This document shows, in pieces, positions 9,465-19,266 of a DNA stretch of 64,000 nucleotides; within the stretch, counting starts at the first letter, position 1; each line of letters starts with the position of its first letter. Source of the DNA: Ogataea parapolymorpha DL-1 (Eukaryota; Ascomycota; Pichiomycetes; Pichiales; Pichiaceae); NCBI RefSeq assembly GCF_000187245.1, contig NC_027861.1, positions 1,450,934 to 1,514,933 on the forward strand, in the 5' to 3' direction. The notes beneath the pieces are model-generated. The model was not told the DNA's origin and ran no database searches. It saw only the letters and a program-made list of their open reading frames with translations. The position numbers were made by a program, and so were the translations under genes.

Positions 9465-9485
9465 CACGTGACCTTCCATCACGTG
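9465..9485. promoter_or_regulatory. Two CACGTG boxes upstream of the E2 gene
   Basis: CACGTG occurs at 9465-9470 and again at 9480-9485, 15 bases apart, in the 509-base divergent region between the CCW14-like gene and the UBE2W-like gene. Such boxes are bound by Cbf1/Pho4-type bHLH factors. The second is TCACGTGA, a canonical Cbf1 form. The rest of this intergenic region shows no other element I can name. Confidence 0.45.
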
Positions 9486-9592
9486 AATGGGTTGAGAAAA
9501 AAAATCAAAGTTATCTTTCCGAAAGGGGAGAGTTATCGCTGACGTGAGCAGTTTTTCAGGATCAAGAACAATTTGCGCCGTTTTTCTACGCA

Positions 9593-10033
9593 ATGCCCAA
9601 TCCCTCCTCGCGGATCCTGAAAGAGCTAAAACTTTTCCAATCCAACCCCACGTTGCAGCTTCTCCCCTCTGACGACCTCAACGTGCAGTACGTGGACATG
9701 AAGATCACAGACAACCCGCTCTATCCAGACACCTTCCGTCTGCGATTTATAATCGATAAAGATTACCCTTTCGCTCCCCCGCAGGTGCAATTTGTGCGAT
9801 CGCATCCGATCCCGATCCACCCCCACATTTACTCCAATGGCCACATCTGTCTCAATATTTTGTACGACGGCTGGACGCCCGCGCACTCCCTGCATTCTGT
9901 AGCTCTTTCGATCCAGAGCATGCTCGCGGGTAACACCGATGCTTCGAGGCCAGAGGGAGACGAGAGATATTGCGCGACAGCTCCCTCGAACCCGCTACTT
10001 TCCAGGTTTATGTTTGATGACGATTCCGTCTAA
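9593..10033 (+). CDS. UBE2W-like ubiquitin-conjugating enzyme
   Basis: The 146-residue single-domain E2 has an N-terminal helix (SSRILKELKLFQ), the DYPFAPPQVQF segment, and the active-site region HPHIYSNGHICLNIL with Cys86 as catalytic residue, followed by DGWTPAHSL. The HPHIYSNGHICL...W.PA.S pattern is that of the UBE2W/UBC16 group, which in animals and plants attaches ubiquitin to disordered protein N-termini. The group is, to my knowledge, missing from S. cerevisiae. The Asn that precedes the active Cys in most E2s (HPN) is replaced, as in UBE2W. The STE23-like gene starts close downstream. Confidence 0.82.
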   Translation: MPNPSSRILKELKLFQSNPTLQLLPSDDLNVQYVDMKITDNPLYPDTFRLRFIIDKDYPFAPPQVQFVRSHPIPIHPHIYSNGHICLNILYDGWTPAHSLHSVALSIQSMLAGNTDASRPEGDERYCATAPSNPLLSRFMFDDDSV

Positions 10034-10114
10034 AGAAGCTCATTATAGCTTGCCTTGTAAATGCCACTCGCGTATTTTGCCCAAACCTGTTCCCAAAAAT
10101 TTCTGTTTCTTTTT

Positions 10115-13100
10115 ATGCTCTCAAGATTTACACTTTGTTTAAGTCGTCTTGCTGGTGCTCGAATAAATCGTTCTCTGCGCCACATGTCTCAATATAAAGT
10201 GTTGAGCCAAAACCTTGAGAAACCAGACATCGACGACCGCCAGTACCGTCTGATCGAGCTGCCGAACGGACTGGTGTCGTTGGTGATCTCTGACCCTACC
10301 ACTGACAAATCGGCTGCTGCGCTGGATGTGAACGTTGGCGCGTTCCAGGACCCTCCGGAGTTGCCAGGATTGGCTCATTTTTGCGAACATTTGTTGTTCA
10401 TGGGCACTTCCAAATACCCTTCCGAAAACGAGTACAGCTCTTATTTATCTAAAAACTCTGGCTTCAGCAATGCCTTCACGTCGGCGGAGCACACAAATTA
10501 TTATTTCGAGGTGGCAAACGATGCGATGCACGGGGCTCTTGACAGGTTCTCGCAGTTCTTTATCTCGCCGCTTTTCGACCCAAATTGCAAGGACAGAGAG
10601 ATCAACGCGGTGGACTCTGAAAACAAGAAAAATCTACAGGCTGACGTGTGGAGATTGCACCAGCTCAACAAATCGCTCACTAACAGGGAGCATCCGTATA
10701 GTGGCTTTTCTACGGGTAACAAGGTCACCTTGGGCGAAGAGCCTGTCAAACGGGGCTTGGATGTTAGAGCAGAGCTCCTGAAGTTCCACGAAAAGTACTA
10801 TTCATCCAATATCATGAGACTAGTCATTATTTCGAATGAGTCTCTGGATACTATGACCAAATGGACCGTCGACATGTTCTCGGACATTGCTAACAAGAAC
10901 GTGACTCCACCAATCTATAGAAACTCTCCGTTCGACTCAGATACATACAACGGCTACCTGATCCGTGCAAAACCCATAATGGAGCTGCGGTCTTTACAAC
11001 TTTCGTTCCCCATTCCTGACACGAGACCGAACTGGGACTCAAAACCAGCAAAGTACCTTTCTCATCTCATTGGCCACGAGTCTGAGGGGTCCCTATTGTT
11101 CCATTTCAAACGTCAAGGATGGGCCAATAATCTGAGTTGCGGCCACGAAACGGTTTCTGCAGGATACTCCGCATTTATCGTCAACATCGATCTCACTCCT
11201 GAGGGCCTAAAAAATTATACCGAAGTGTTGCAGCATGTGTTCAAATATATCTGTCTACTGAATGTAGAAGGTCCGCAGAAATGGATATTCCAGGAATTGC
11301 ATGAACAGAGCACCACTAGCTTCAAGTTCATGCAGAAAACAGGAGCAAGTCAATCAGCAAGCAGACTGGCCGGCTCTCTCCATGGATTGGAATATTACGA
11401 CACCCAGGGCCAGAACCCGTTGCAGAAAATCGAAGAAATTCCGCCTCGTTCAACAATTCCGTCCGAAAAGCTTCTGAGCACCATGATTGTCAGAAAATAC
11501 GATCCTGAAGCAATTAGCAATATTCTTTCGTACTTGAGACCAGACAACTTTCGCGCAATGTTGATAGCTAGGGAGTGTCTAGAAGGCGAGTCCGTGTTGA
11601 CAGAAAAATGGTATGGCACAGAGTACCTGCCATCCAAGATCGAGCCTCAGCTGTTACAAAGTTTGGTTGATATCTACAGTGGTCCTGCTCCGTCAGAATA
11701 CAGTTTGCCGGAACGCAACATCTTCCTCCCAACCAAATTCTCCCTGGTCGAGCCTCCAAAAGACGAGTCCCAAGGAATTGTTTATCCAAAATTAATTTGC
11801 AACACTTCTGACTCGCGAGTCTGGTACAAGGTCAACACAAAACTTGGTGGACCAAGATCCAGCGTCACCCTCAAATTCAACCTTCCTGGATCTACCTCTA
11901 CGCCGTTGAATTCGGTCTTGCTATCCCTTTTTGTTGAAATGCTTGATGACGAGCTTAATAGCGTGTCATACCTTGCAAGCATCGCAGGTCTGCACCACGA
12001 AATTGGTCTTGCAAGGTCCGGGTTGAGTTTATCCATCAGCGGATACTCTCACAAGCTCGACAATCTTCTGGACAGGGTCACCAACACATTGCTAAAATTC
12101 ACAAATGACGAGTCTGTGTGGGACGAGTCAAGAGAGGAGCGGTTCAACATTATCAAGGAGAAAATGTTGCGGAACCTGAAGAACTTCGGCTATTCCGTGC
12201 CTTTCCGTCAGATTGGTCCAATGCTCTCTGCTCTGATCAACGAGGACTCCTGGATGATAGACGACCAGATAGACTGTTTTGATGCCGCGACATTTCACTC
12301 GCTGAAGAGTTTTGTGTCCAACTTGTTTGGTATCTGTTTTGTTGAAATGTTTGTGATTGGAAATTACAGCAGGCAGGAAGCTTTGCACATCAACCAGCTG
12401 GTGGCTTCCAAATTGACCAAGGCTCTTTCATTTACAGAATCGCAGTTCACCAGAGGCCGTTCGTTGGATCTTCCTGCTGGCGAGGAGTACCATTTTGTGA
12501 AGAAAAACGTTGATGAAGAAAACGTCAACTCGTGCGTGGAAACATTTATCCAGTTGGGCCACATCACGGACCAGCGCGACAGAGTGCTTGCCGAGCTAGT
12601 TTCGCAGATAATTCACGAGCCTTTTTTTGACCGTCTTAGGACCAAGGAGCAGCTTGGTTACGTTGTTTTTTCAGGAATCAGACAGACCAGAACCACCTTT
12701 GGACTGCGACTCTTGATTCAAAGCGAGAAAAGTACTGGCTACTTGCTTGATAGAATGTCGAGATTCCTGGTGAAAATCGGACACAAATTGTCTTCCATGG
12801 GCGACAAGGAGTTTGAAAAGCACGTGAATGCGGTGATTACAAAGAAGCTACAGAAGGTGAAGAATCTTTCAGAGGAGAGGAGTAGGTTTTGGGACTCTAT
12901 TGCATCTGGTTTCTACGACTTTGACAAAAGAGAATTGGATGTTGAGACGTTGAGAACAATCAAACGCCAGGAGCTTATTGATTACTACCACAACAAGATC
13001 TTGGACTCGTCGCAGCACGGGAAGCTGATTGTGCACTTGCAAAGCCAGGTTGTTCCAAAGCAGTCTTTGGTGAGCCGACTCACAAGCACTATTTCGAATT

Positions 13101-13426
13101 TGGTGTTTGATATGCCTGAGTACGACTCTGTCGACCTGAGCTCCAACCAGCTAAGTGAGCTGATAGAGAGTAAAATTACAGAGGACACTGAGATTACGAG
13201 AGACGTTCTGGAGTCTATTTTTGACGACTTCACCCTGATTCCGAACTTCAACCACAAAGAGCAATTTATCACTGCTATTTTGGACGAGCTCAAGAAGGAG
13301 TACAAGTTGACCAACACCATCGACAACGTCGGCGAATGGAAGTCGCAGGTGCCGCTTACAGGGGCCCCCAACGCCCACATCCCGGAGAAGTTTATGGATG
13401 AGGCCTTGCTGGAGCCCAAACTATAA
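10115..13426 (+). CDS. STE23: Ste23-like insulin-degrading (M16) metalloprotease
   Basis: A large M16 protease with the inverted zinc motif HFCEH at about residues 88-92 and the downstream zinc glutamate in NAVDSENKKN. Its IDE-type four-domain length (about 1100 residues) and C-terminal signatures (RTKEQLGYVVFSGIR) are complete. Ste23 cleaves the a-factor precursor in yeast and degrades amyloid and insulin-like peptides. Three in-frame ATGs are possible: 10061, 10115 and 10184. I chose 10115 because the segment MLSRFTLCLSRLAGARINRS would make a mitochondrial-type presequence; 10184 gives a cytosolic form. Alternative starts may therefore give dual location. Confidence 0.9.
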   Translation: MLSRFTLCLSRLAGARINRSLRHMSQYKVLSQNLEKPDIDDRQYRLIELPNGLVSLVISDPTTDKSAAALDVNVGAFQDPPELPGLAHFCEHLLFMGTSKYPSENEYSSYLSKNSGFSNAFTSAEHTNYYFEVANDAMHGALDRFSQFFISPLFDPNCKDREINAVDSENKKNLQADVWRLHQLNKSLTNREHPYSGFSTGNKVTLGEEPVKRGLDVRAELLKFHEKYYSSNIMRLVIISNESLDTMTKWTVDMFSDIANKNVTPPIYRNSPFDSDTYNGYLIRAKPIMELRSLQLSFPIPDTRPNWDSKPAKYLSHLIGHESEGSLLFHFKRQGWANNLSCGHETVSAGYSAFIVNIDLTPEGLKNYTEVLQHVFKYICLLNVEGPQKWIFQELHEQSTTSFKFMQKTGASQSASRLAGSLHGLEYYDTQGQNPLQKIEEIPPRSTIPSEKLLSTMIVRKYDPEAISNILSYLRPDNFRAMLIARECLEGESVLTEKWYGTEYLPSKIEPQLLQSLVDIYSGPAPSEYSLPERNIFLPTKFSLVEPPKDESQGIVYPKLICNTSDSRVWYKVNTKLGGPRSSVTLKFNLPGSTSTPLNSVLLSLFVEMLDDELNSVSYLASIAGLHHEIGLARSGLSLSISGYSHKLDNLLDRVTNTLLKFTNDESVWDESREERFNIIKEKMLRNLKNFGYSVPFRQIGPMLSALINEDSWMIDDQIDCFDAATFHSLKSFVSNLFGICFVEMFVIGNYSRQEALHINQLVASKLTKALSFTESQFTRGRSLDLPAGEEYHFVKKNVDEENVNSCVETFIQLGHITDQRDRVLAELVSQIIHEPFFDRLRTKEQLGYVVFSGIRQTRTTFGLRLLIQSEKSTGYLLDRMSRFLVKIGHKLSSMGDKEFEKHVNAVITKKLQKVKNLSEERSRFWDSIASGFYDFDKRELDVETLRTIKRQELIDYYHNKILDSSQHGKLIVHLQSQVVPKQSLVSRLTSTISNLVFDMPEYDSVDLSSNQLSELIESKITEDTEITRDVLESIFDDFTLIPNFNHKEQFITAILDELKKEYKLTNTIDNVGEWKSQVPLTGAPNAHIPEKFMDEALLEPKL

Positions 13427-13490
13427 ATTATTTATATAGATTACGTAAATCTAGAGATAAAAAAAAGTATGTGGAGGTGACAGAAAAAGT

Positions 13491-15815
13491 ATGATTGACG
13501 AGGAAACCCCCTTAATTCAGCAGGCGCCAGAACCGTACGAAGCACCGCTTCCAGAGATAAGCAATACAAGGCCAGAGAGGCGGCGACTGCGACATCCCCG
13601 TACAATTGGCTTGGTGTGCGTCCTGTTGCTCCTTATTGCAACTGGTGGGTATAAGCTGATAAAGAGCACGGGGCAGGTATTTTTGGATGCCGCCAGATTT
13701 GATCTTGCAAACGTGCGGGTGGCGAATGTGACCGACGATGGGTTCGAGGTGGTGGTTCGAGGAGATTTGGAATTCGATTATGATCAAATTAATTTATATC
13801 ATCGAACTTGGGGCCGGCTATTAAGCGGACTGAATACTGTCCAAATATCACCTGACGGCCCGTTTGATATGAATGTGTGCATCAAAAAGGAGAGGTTTTG
13901 CATTTCCAGCGTGGAGCTGTTGGAGCCGCTGACTGTGAAACTAAGACAGCCTCAGACTATCGAGGCGGTTGCGCATATAAAGCCTACGAAGGAGATGGCA
14001 CGGCTTATAAATCCGATCAGTCGCGGGCCCGAAAACGTGGTCTTTGGCTGTTCTGTTGTGTGTGCTATCAAAATCAATGGCCATTCAGTGGGACAACACA
14101 CAGTGGCTGGAGCTTTGGCCCTAGAGCTGGACGGGGGCCGTATACTTCGACGCGTGATGAAAGACGCGGTTCTGGAAAACCTTGAAATCGATGCTGATGG
14201 TAGGCAGGTTGTTGGGTTTACAGTTGTGAGGCTATCAAACGTGGGTTTGGTGGACTACACAGCGGACGCAATGAGCTGGGAAGTGCTGATGCCAGGTTGC
14301 AGCAAAGTTTCTTCAGTTGCTACCATTAGCACCGGCAAGTTTGGCCTCCACGATCCGATCCTGATACCCACAAAATTCACTGTCCCTCCCCTGGATGAGG
14401 ACCTCCTGCTTGACTGTGGAGACGGCTCTGCAATCAGCAAACTGTTGACAAACTTTTCAAGCAACCGAGAGGTTCCGGTAATTGTCAAGGCAAAGCCGCT
14501 GAGCACGCAACCTCAGTGGATGAGAGACATTTTTGATGATCTTGAAGTCAATGCTGCGCTAGCTATTGGACAAATTGACGACTTTGGCGGCGGTGTTGAA
14601 GCTGTGGACATTGAATATCTTGGAGTGCGTGCACAGGGAGATGCATTGCTGGTGTCGTCGGACGTTTCGATCAAATACAACGTTTCTGAGAACATTGTTG
14701 TGTCGGATATTGATATACCGTTTGTGAGGGGGGAGGTACATTGCGGTCCGAACATAACGACTCTGGAGATGCGAAACTGGCAGGCCTCGAAATTGCACTG
14801 CAAAAAGCAGACCATCGGTGTTTCGCTTGACGAGGCAGTGCTCAAGCCGGGAGATTCTAACCTTATCAGAGACCTGGTTCAAAATGTGGCCTCAGGCACC
14901 TCAGTAAAAATACCAATTCGCCCGTTGCTGGATATCCAGGTTGCTTCGGAGTTTATGACCACGACAATCACTGGGCTGAGCACAGAACTAGACTACTCTG
15001 TGCCTGGTGTTCCTAACGACCAGCTTTTCAGGAGTCTGGACGTCCGTCTCAATGAGCTTGTGCTACTTGAATCTTCGGCTAAGCATTGCGCCATGGTGAT
15101 CAACGCGGCTGTTTCCAGCAACCTAAACTTTGACAGCAACCTGGAGGGACTCAAGTTTGACTTGCAATATAATGGATCAATAGTTGGCCGGATCGAACCG
15201 GGTCCGGTCCACCTATCGCCGGAAAACTACAGCAACACCAGTGCCAAGCTCATCATGCAACTCGGCACGGATATCGATAAATCCCGGCTCGAACGCATGC
15301 TGGGGACGTACCTATCGGGGCTATATCCGGTGATTGAGGTTATTGGTCGCCAAGATTCGCAGTTGGCCGCCTTCGTGGCCGGCATCGGGGTCCCCATGCG
15401 GCTACCCCAGATTTCGCGACAGGAAAATTTGCCGCACCCCGTGTCCCACGAGAGTATTTTTCTTGTCGACTCGACAATGCATATTATGTCATCGGAAATC
15501 GAGCTGACGGTGTTCAACCCGGTGGCGAACAGCGAGGTGGTGGTCGACCTGATCGAGGCGCAGGCAAGCCACGATAAAACCATCCTGGGTTACATCAGCA
15601 AGGAGCAACGAATAGTGGTTCCACCGGGACTGTACAGGACACCCCGGATTCCAGTGACATATGCGACGAGCGGGATAGGTGCCGATATTTTACGCAAGGC
15701 ACTGAACGGGCAGCTGGAGATCGACACGTCAGCCGTCATGCGCGTCCATCTCGGCGCGTTTGCCGTCGAGCTGCTTTACTCCGGGTCCGGCACCTCGACC
15801 AAGATCCGTCTGTAG
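13491..15815 (+). CDS. DUF3712-type single-pass membrane protein, Tag1-like
   Basis: The 774-residue protein has a short basic cytoplasmic N-terminus with an acidic dileucine-like EETPLI and one transmembrane helix at about 38-58. A long lumenal region follows, built of repeated beta-rich LEA/DUF3712-like domains (for example the IKYNVSENIVVSDIDIPFVRG block) with several N-glycosylation sequons. This layout fits fungal vacuolar-membrane proteins of the Tag1/YLR173W type, implicated in ending autophagy. The sorting signal at the N-terminus supports a vacuolar location. Assignment to TAG1 itself rests on architecture rather than clear sequence motifs. Confidence 0.6.
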   Translation: MIDEETPLIQQAPEPYEAPLPEISNTRPERRRLRHPRTIGLVCVLLLLIATGGYKLIKSTGQVFLDAARFDLANVRVANVTDDGFEVVVRGDLEFDYDQINLYHRTWGRLLSGLNTVQISPDGPFDMNVCIKKERFCISSVELLEPLTVKLRQPQTIEAVAHIKPTKEMARLINPISRGPENVVFGCSVVCAIKINGHSVGQHTVAGALALELDGGRILRRVMKDAVLENLEIDADGRQVVGFTVVRLSNVGLVDYTADAMSWEVLMPGCSKVSSVATISTGKFGLHDPILIPTKFTVPPLDEDLLLDCGDGSAISKLLTNFSSNREVPVIVKAKPLSTQPQWMRDIFDDLEVNAALAIGQIDDFGGGVEAVDIEYLGVRAQGDALLVSSDVSIKYNVSENIVVSDIDIPFVRGEVHCGPNITTLEMRNWQASKLHCKKQTIGVSLDEAVLKPGDSNLIRDLVQNVASGTSVKIPIRPLLDIQVASEFMTTTITGLSTELDYSVPGVPNDQLFRSLDVRLNELVLLESSAKHCAMVINAAVSSNLNFDSNLEGLKFDLQYNGSIVGRIEPGPVHLSPENYSNTSAKLIMQLGTDIDKSRLERMLGTYLSGLYPVIEVIGRQDSQLAAFVAGIGVPMRLPQISRQENLPHPVSHESIFLVDSTMHIMSSEIELTVFNPVANSEVVVDLIEAQASHDKTILGYISKEQRIVVPPGLYRTPRIPVTYATSGIGADILRKALNGQLEIDTSAVMRVHLGAFAVELLYSGSGTSTKIRL

Positions 15816-15946
15816 CGCGGGGGAAGGCCCTATGTGGCTGGGAAGATAAGTGGCTAGTGATTTCTCTACAATAAAAATTATGGGGAAAAATATGTAGGTC
15901 GAAAGGAAAATACTCATCCTTTAGCCGGCTACGTTCTTGTTATTAA

Positions 15947-17425
15947 ATGTCCGAAGACCTGGCTGAAATTGAAGAGCCCAAGATTCCGGGCAACTATTCT
16001 GCACGCAGGCAGAACAGATGGCTTCCGCCCTCGTCGAGAGGCGACGAAAACGGCGCAAACAACAAAAGCGAGCGACATGTCCCACCCCACGTCCATGAGG
16101 ACGTAGACGAGATTCACAAGACAGTGTCGCGCTTCCACGTGTCCCCCGCGCAGCTATACTCCACAGACTCTGGGAAGCTGTACCATGCGGGGTGTATTTG
16201 CATCGTTTTGGTGGGACCGCCTGCGCGCGGTAAAACCAACTTGTCCATCAGCCTGTGCAGGTATTTGCGATGGCTGGGAGTGCGGGCCAATTTGTTCCAC
16301 CTGGGCGACATTAGAAGAGAGAAGACGAAACACGTGCCGTTCGACTTTTTCGACCCAAAGCCGGAAAGCGAGGAGGCGAAACGGGTGCGCCAGGAACTGA
16401 CCGACCTGGCCGTGCGAGACGTGCTCAATTTTTTCCAGAACGACATGGGCCAGATCGCCATTTACGACGCAGTCAACGGCGTGAGCTCGCAGAGGCGCGA
16501 GCTCGCACGTGTGCTGCAGCAGCACAGCGTGAAGGTGATTTTCATCGAGAGCCTGATCGACGACCCGAAACTGCTGGAGAGCAACATAGCTGACGCGGCA
16601 AAATCGCCAGACTACATCAACTGGGACGCCGAGGAGGCCATTGCGGACTACAAGAAGCGGGTTAGCGTGGTGGCTCACTCGTACGAGGAGATGGACGAGG
16701 AGGAGCTCACGTACATCAAGTTTATCAATTTTGGCGAGAAGTTGCTGGTGAACAAGTCGAAGCACGACTTCCTCACGACGAAAATAATATTCTATCTGAT
16801 GAACTCCAAAATCAAGAAGGGCTCTATTTATTTTGCAAGATGCTCCAACAACAAGCTCGACTTCAAGAGCGACCCGCCCCTGGACGCCAAGGGCCAGGAG
16901 TATGCGCACAAGCTGTTCGACACGATGGTGAAACATTACCGGGAACAAGGCCACGACAGTCTGCCTGCGGACTTGCAAGTGTGGACGTCTGTGAGACTGC
17001 GCACGACACAGCTGGCGCAGGTGTTCAAGGATGTTGGGCTGGCAGTGACACACCGCCCGGAAATGACGCAGCTGAACCCTGGCGACGCTCACGGACTCAC
17101 AGACGAGGAGCTAAAGGAAAAGTTTCCCGACGACTATCAGAGACACCAGCTCGATCCGTACCATCACCGGTACCCGCGAGCAGACTGCTACCACGACCTT
17201 GCGTTGAAGCTGGAGCCGCTGATCATGGAGATCGAGCGCTTGACGAACGACGTGCTGGTCATCGCGGACGAGACGGTCATCCAGGTGTTCTACGGCTACC
17301 TGATGGCCTCGTCGTGCAGCGACATCCCGTTCCTCAAGTTCCCGCAATCAGAGGTCACGAAAATAACCTACAATGCTTACATGAACAAGGCGACCAGAAT
17401 CAAGATCGAGGGTCTAAAGGAGTAA
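15947..17425 (+). CDS. 6-phosphofructo-2-kinase family protein with a defective bisphosphatase site
   Basis: The 492-residue protein has an N-terminal kinase domain: P-loop GPPARGKT about residues 89-96, then RYLRWLGV, GDIRRE, FDFFDP, and YDAVNG with paired arginines. A C-terminal phosphoglycerate-mutase-like fold follows. In active fructose-2,6-bisphosphatases this second domain begins with an RHG triplet whose histidine is phosphorylated. Here the equivalent position reads FARCSNNK (about residue 298), so that histidine is absent. The protein should make but not degrade fructose-2,6-bisphosphate, or be regulatory. Size and degeneracy resemble the S. cerevisiae YLR345W group. The gene is intact with no other damage. 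Confidence 0.82.
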   Translation: MSEDLAEIEEPKIPGNYSARRQNRWLPPSSRGDENGANNKSERHVPPHVHEDVDEIHKTVSRFHVSPAQLYSTDSGKLYHAGCICIVLVGPPARGKTNLSISLCRYLRWLGVRANLFHLGDIRREKTKHVPFDFFDPKPESEEAKRVRQELTDLAVRDVLNFFQNDMGQIAIYDAVNGVSSQRRELARVLQQHSVKVIFIESLIDDPKLLESNIADAAKSPDYINWDAEEAIADYKKRVSVVAHSYEEMDEEELTYIKFINFGEKLLVNKSKHDFLTTKIIFYLMNSKIKKGSIYFARCSNNKLDFKSDPPLDAKGQEYAHKLFDTMVKHYREQGHDSLPADLQVWTSVRLRTTQLAQVFKDVGLAVTHRPEMTQLNPGDAHGLTDEELKEKFPDDYQRHQLDPYHHRYPRADCYHDLALKLEPLIMEIERLTNDVLVIADETVIQVFYGYLMASSCSDIPFLKFPQSEVTKITYNAYMNKATRIKIEGLKE

Positions 17426-17488
17426 TGCGGTGCTCAATCGTAAATATCATCATATTCATGTGTACACACAAACTGGGAAGGTTAAACT

Positions 17489-18115
17489 TTAGATTGTGTC
17501 TGGCACTGGGGCTGCCGATACTGCCGAGGCAGTTCCGCTAATTGCGGTTGCTAGTTGGTCGGCCATCTCGTTGCCATAAATTCCGCTGTGTCCGTAAACG
17601 TGATTGAAGCACAGCGGCCCCCATCCAATATTTGCGTACAGGGTATTGATTGCGTGCACGTTGCACATAATCGCTCGAATTTCGTCCTGGTTCGCAACAG
17701 ATTTGCCCTTTCTGTTTCGCCACCCATTAGACTGCCATCGGGGGTACCATTCTGTCAGACACCCGATCACGTACCTGGAGTCTGTCATGATCTGGAATTT
17801 TGTATGGGTATGTTCTTTAAGGTCACTAAGAATGATCCGCGTGGCCTCGTGCACGGACAGTAACTCCGCCCTATTATTGGTAGGTTTTTCGGTAAGCAGA
17901 AAGCCATAGTTGCGTGGATCATTAACGCCAAAGAACACAGCAGCACCGGCCTGTGCGAGCTCAGAGTTTTGGTTGTTCCGGCACGAGCCGTCGGTGTAGA
18001 CATTTACCACGGGGTCTCCATGAAAATCAACATCATGATGGTAAATTGGAGACCCGACTGGGGTTGAAATCGCGCGCTTACCCAGGGTGGGGATAGCGCA
18101 TCGTCGAAGAAACAT
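17489..18115 (-). CDS. Ribonuclease H1-type enzyme, possibly mitochondrial
   Basis: The 208-residue protein has a basic N-terminus without acidic residues (MFLRRCAIPTLGKRAISTP), which looks like a mitochondrial presequence. A complete RNase H fold follows, with the four acidic catalytic residues visible: Asp42 (YTDGS), Glu84 (NNRAEL), Asp112 (MTDSRY) and Asp186 (GNEMADQLA). The hybrid-binding domain common in eukaryotic RNase H1 is absent. It should cut RNA in RNA:DNA hybrids. A related gene lies 620 bases upstream on the same strand, and the two look like an old tandem duplication with different targeting. Confidence 0.87.
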   Translation of the reverse strand: MFLRRCAIPTLGKRAISTPVGSPIYHHDVDFHGDPVVNVYTDGSCRNNQNSELAQAGAAVFFGVNDPRNYGFLLTEKPTNNRAELLSVHEATRIILSDLKEHTHTKFQIMTDSRYVIGCLTEWYPRWQSNGWRNRKGKSVANQDEIRAIMCNVHAINTLYANIGWGPLCFNHVYGHSGIYGNEMADQLATAISGTASAVSAAPVPDTI

Positions 18116-18735
18116 GAGGGTATTTTTTTAATTTTTTTATCTGCACGGCTGTGCGGGCTATAGTTGAAATATGTTCCAGATATGTTTTTGATCGTGACTC
18201 ACCGGTGCGCAACTCGTGCAAATCTTCTCCGACCGTCACGTTGTCGTCAGATTAGCTTTTTCTGTGAAAGAATTTGTACGGGAATATGCCAGGTGCCTGA
18301 TATGGCCTTACTGTCTATTTAATTATCTCAACGAGATAGAGCATGTAGTACAGATTATTGACCTTGTGACTCCGAGCAAGCAATCGTTGATTTTTAGGCA
18401 CACAACGGTTCTTATTATCTTTGTTCGCAAATCGTCAGGGTGAGTTTTCCAATGTTGTGCAACAGGAGCCGTAAGCATCCATGTTCAGGAGACTCCCAGA
18501 CGATCAATCGTAAAACGCATTTCATGCCCGGATTATGAACCGGCGTCCAGCAGCAGTTTTTAGTTTGTCGTGGCAGTGGAAAGCAGAAACCAGAATGTGA
18601 AGTGTTTGGTCAGTAAAAGGATCAATTATCAACGGTTTCGTCACCTCTTGAAAACCAGTGTTGAATTTATCCTTGAAATTAACCTGCCGATCCGTATCAA
18701 TCAAACGTATTTCATAACTATAGTTGTCCCAGACG
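18116..18735. other. Spacer between the two RNase H genes
   Basis: This 620-base spacer has no open frame with protein-like character and no tRNA-like B-box. It must hold the terminator of the upstream RNase H gene and the promoter of the downstream one. An AT-rich run near 18120-18140 lies close to the downstream gene's start. Confidence 0.35.
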
Positions 18736-19266
18736 CTACTTCCATTCCATGGTGGCCCCCTCACGGGCCAGAGCGTCCGCCATCTCGTTGCCGTGATTAT
18801 TTGCGTGCCCACGCACCCAGTCCACGGTCAGTCTGCCAAAACCATGTCGAGCGTATTCCTCATTAATCCGGTCTATTAGGCCAAGGATCGCCTCGATCAG
18901 GTCGCGGTTGGCCACAGGCTGTTTTTTCGAGTTTTTCCAGCCGTTCTTCTGCCACGTCTTCGACCACACCAAAATACATTTCACGCAATACTCCGAGTCC
19001 GTGAGAATCTGGTACTGCTCGCCGTTGCCAAACTCAAACTCCTCCAGTATGGTTTCCAGAGCCTGCTTGATGGCACTCAGCTCTGCGCGATTGTTTGTCT
19101 GGACAGGCCCCGCCAATGGCGCGGCCGTGTTGCGCGGGTCGCCGTCCCCAAAAAACACGCCGTACCCAGCCTTCGCACGCGACGGATCGTGGTTGAAACT
19201 GCACGCACCGTCCGTGTAGATCGTGTACACCTGACGTGTGGGGGGTGCCGGTTTCTGCAAGACCAT
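18736..19266 (-). CDS. Ribonuclease H1-type enzyme, second tandem copy
   Basis: The start is at ATG 19264-19266 (MVLQKPAPPTRQVYTIYTDG); the frame upstream lacks an ATG. The 176-residue compact RNase H has catalytic Asp19, Glu62, Asp90 and Asp154 all in place. There is neither a presequence nor a hybrid-binding domain, so a cytosolic or nuclear site is likely. It shares the TDG...NNRAEL...TDS.Y...NGW.N...VAN.D...GNEMAD framework with its neighbour at 17489-18115. The overall divergence says the duplication is not recent. It would remove R-loops or primers. Confidence 0.88.
   Translation of the reverse strand: MVLQKPAPPTRQVYTIYTDGACSFNHDPSRAKAGYGVFFGDGDPRNTAAPLAGPVQTNNRAELSAIKQALETILEEFEFGNGEQYQILTDSEYCVKCILVWSKTWQKNGWKNSKKQPVANRDLIEAILGLIDRINEEYARHGFGRLTVDWVRGHANNHGNEMADALAREGATMEWK

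Noticed and set aside
16154..17092. 312-residue open frame antisense to the phosphofructokinase homologue
   Set aside because: The sense strand has clear domains along the same stretch. The long antisense frame reflects GC-rich codon bias.
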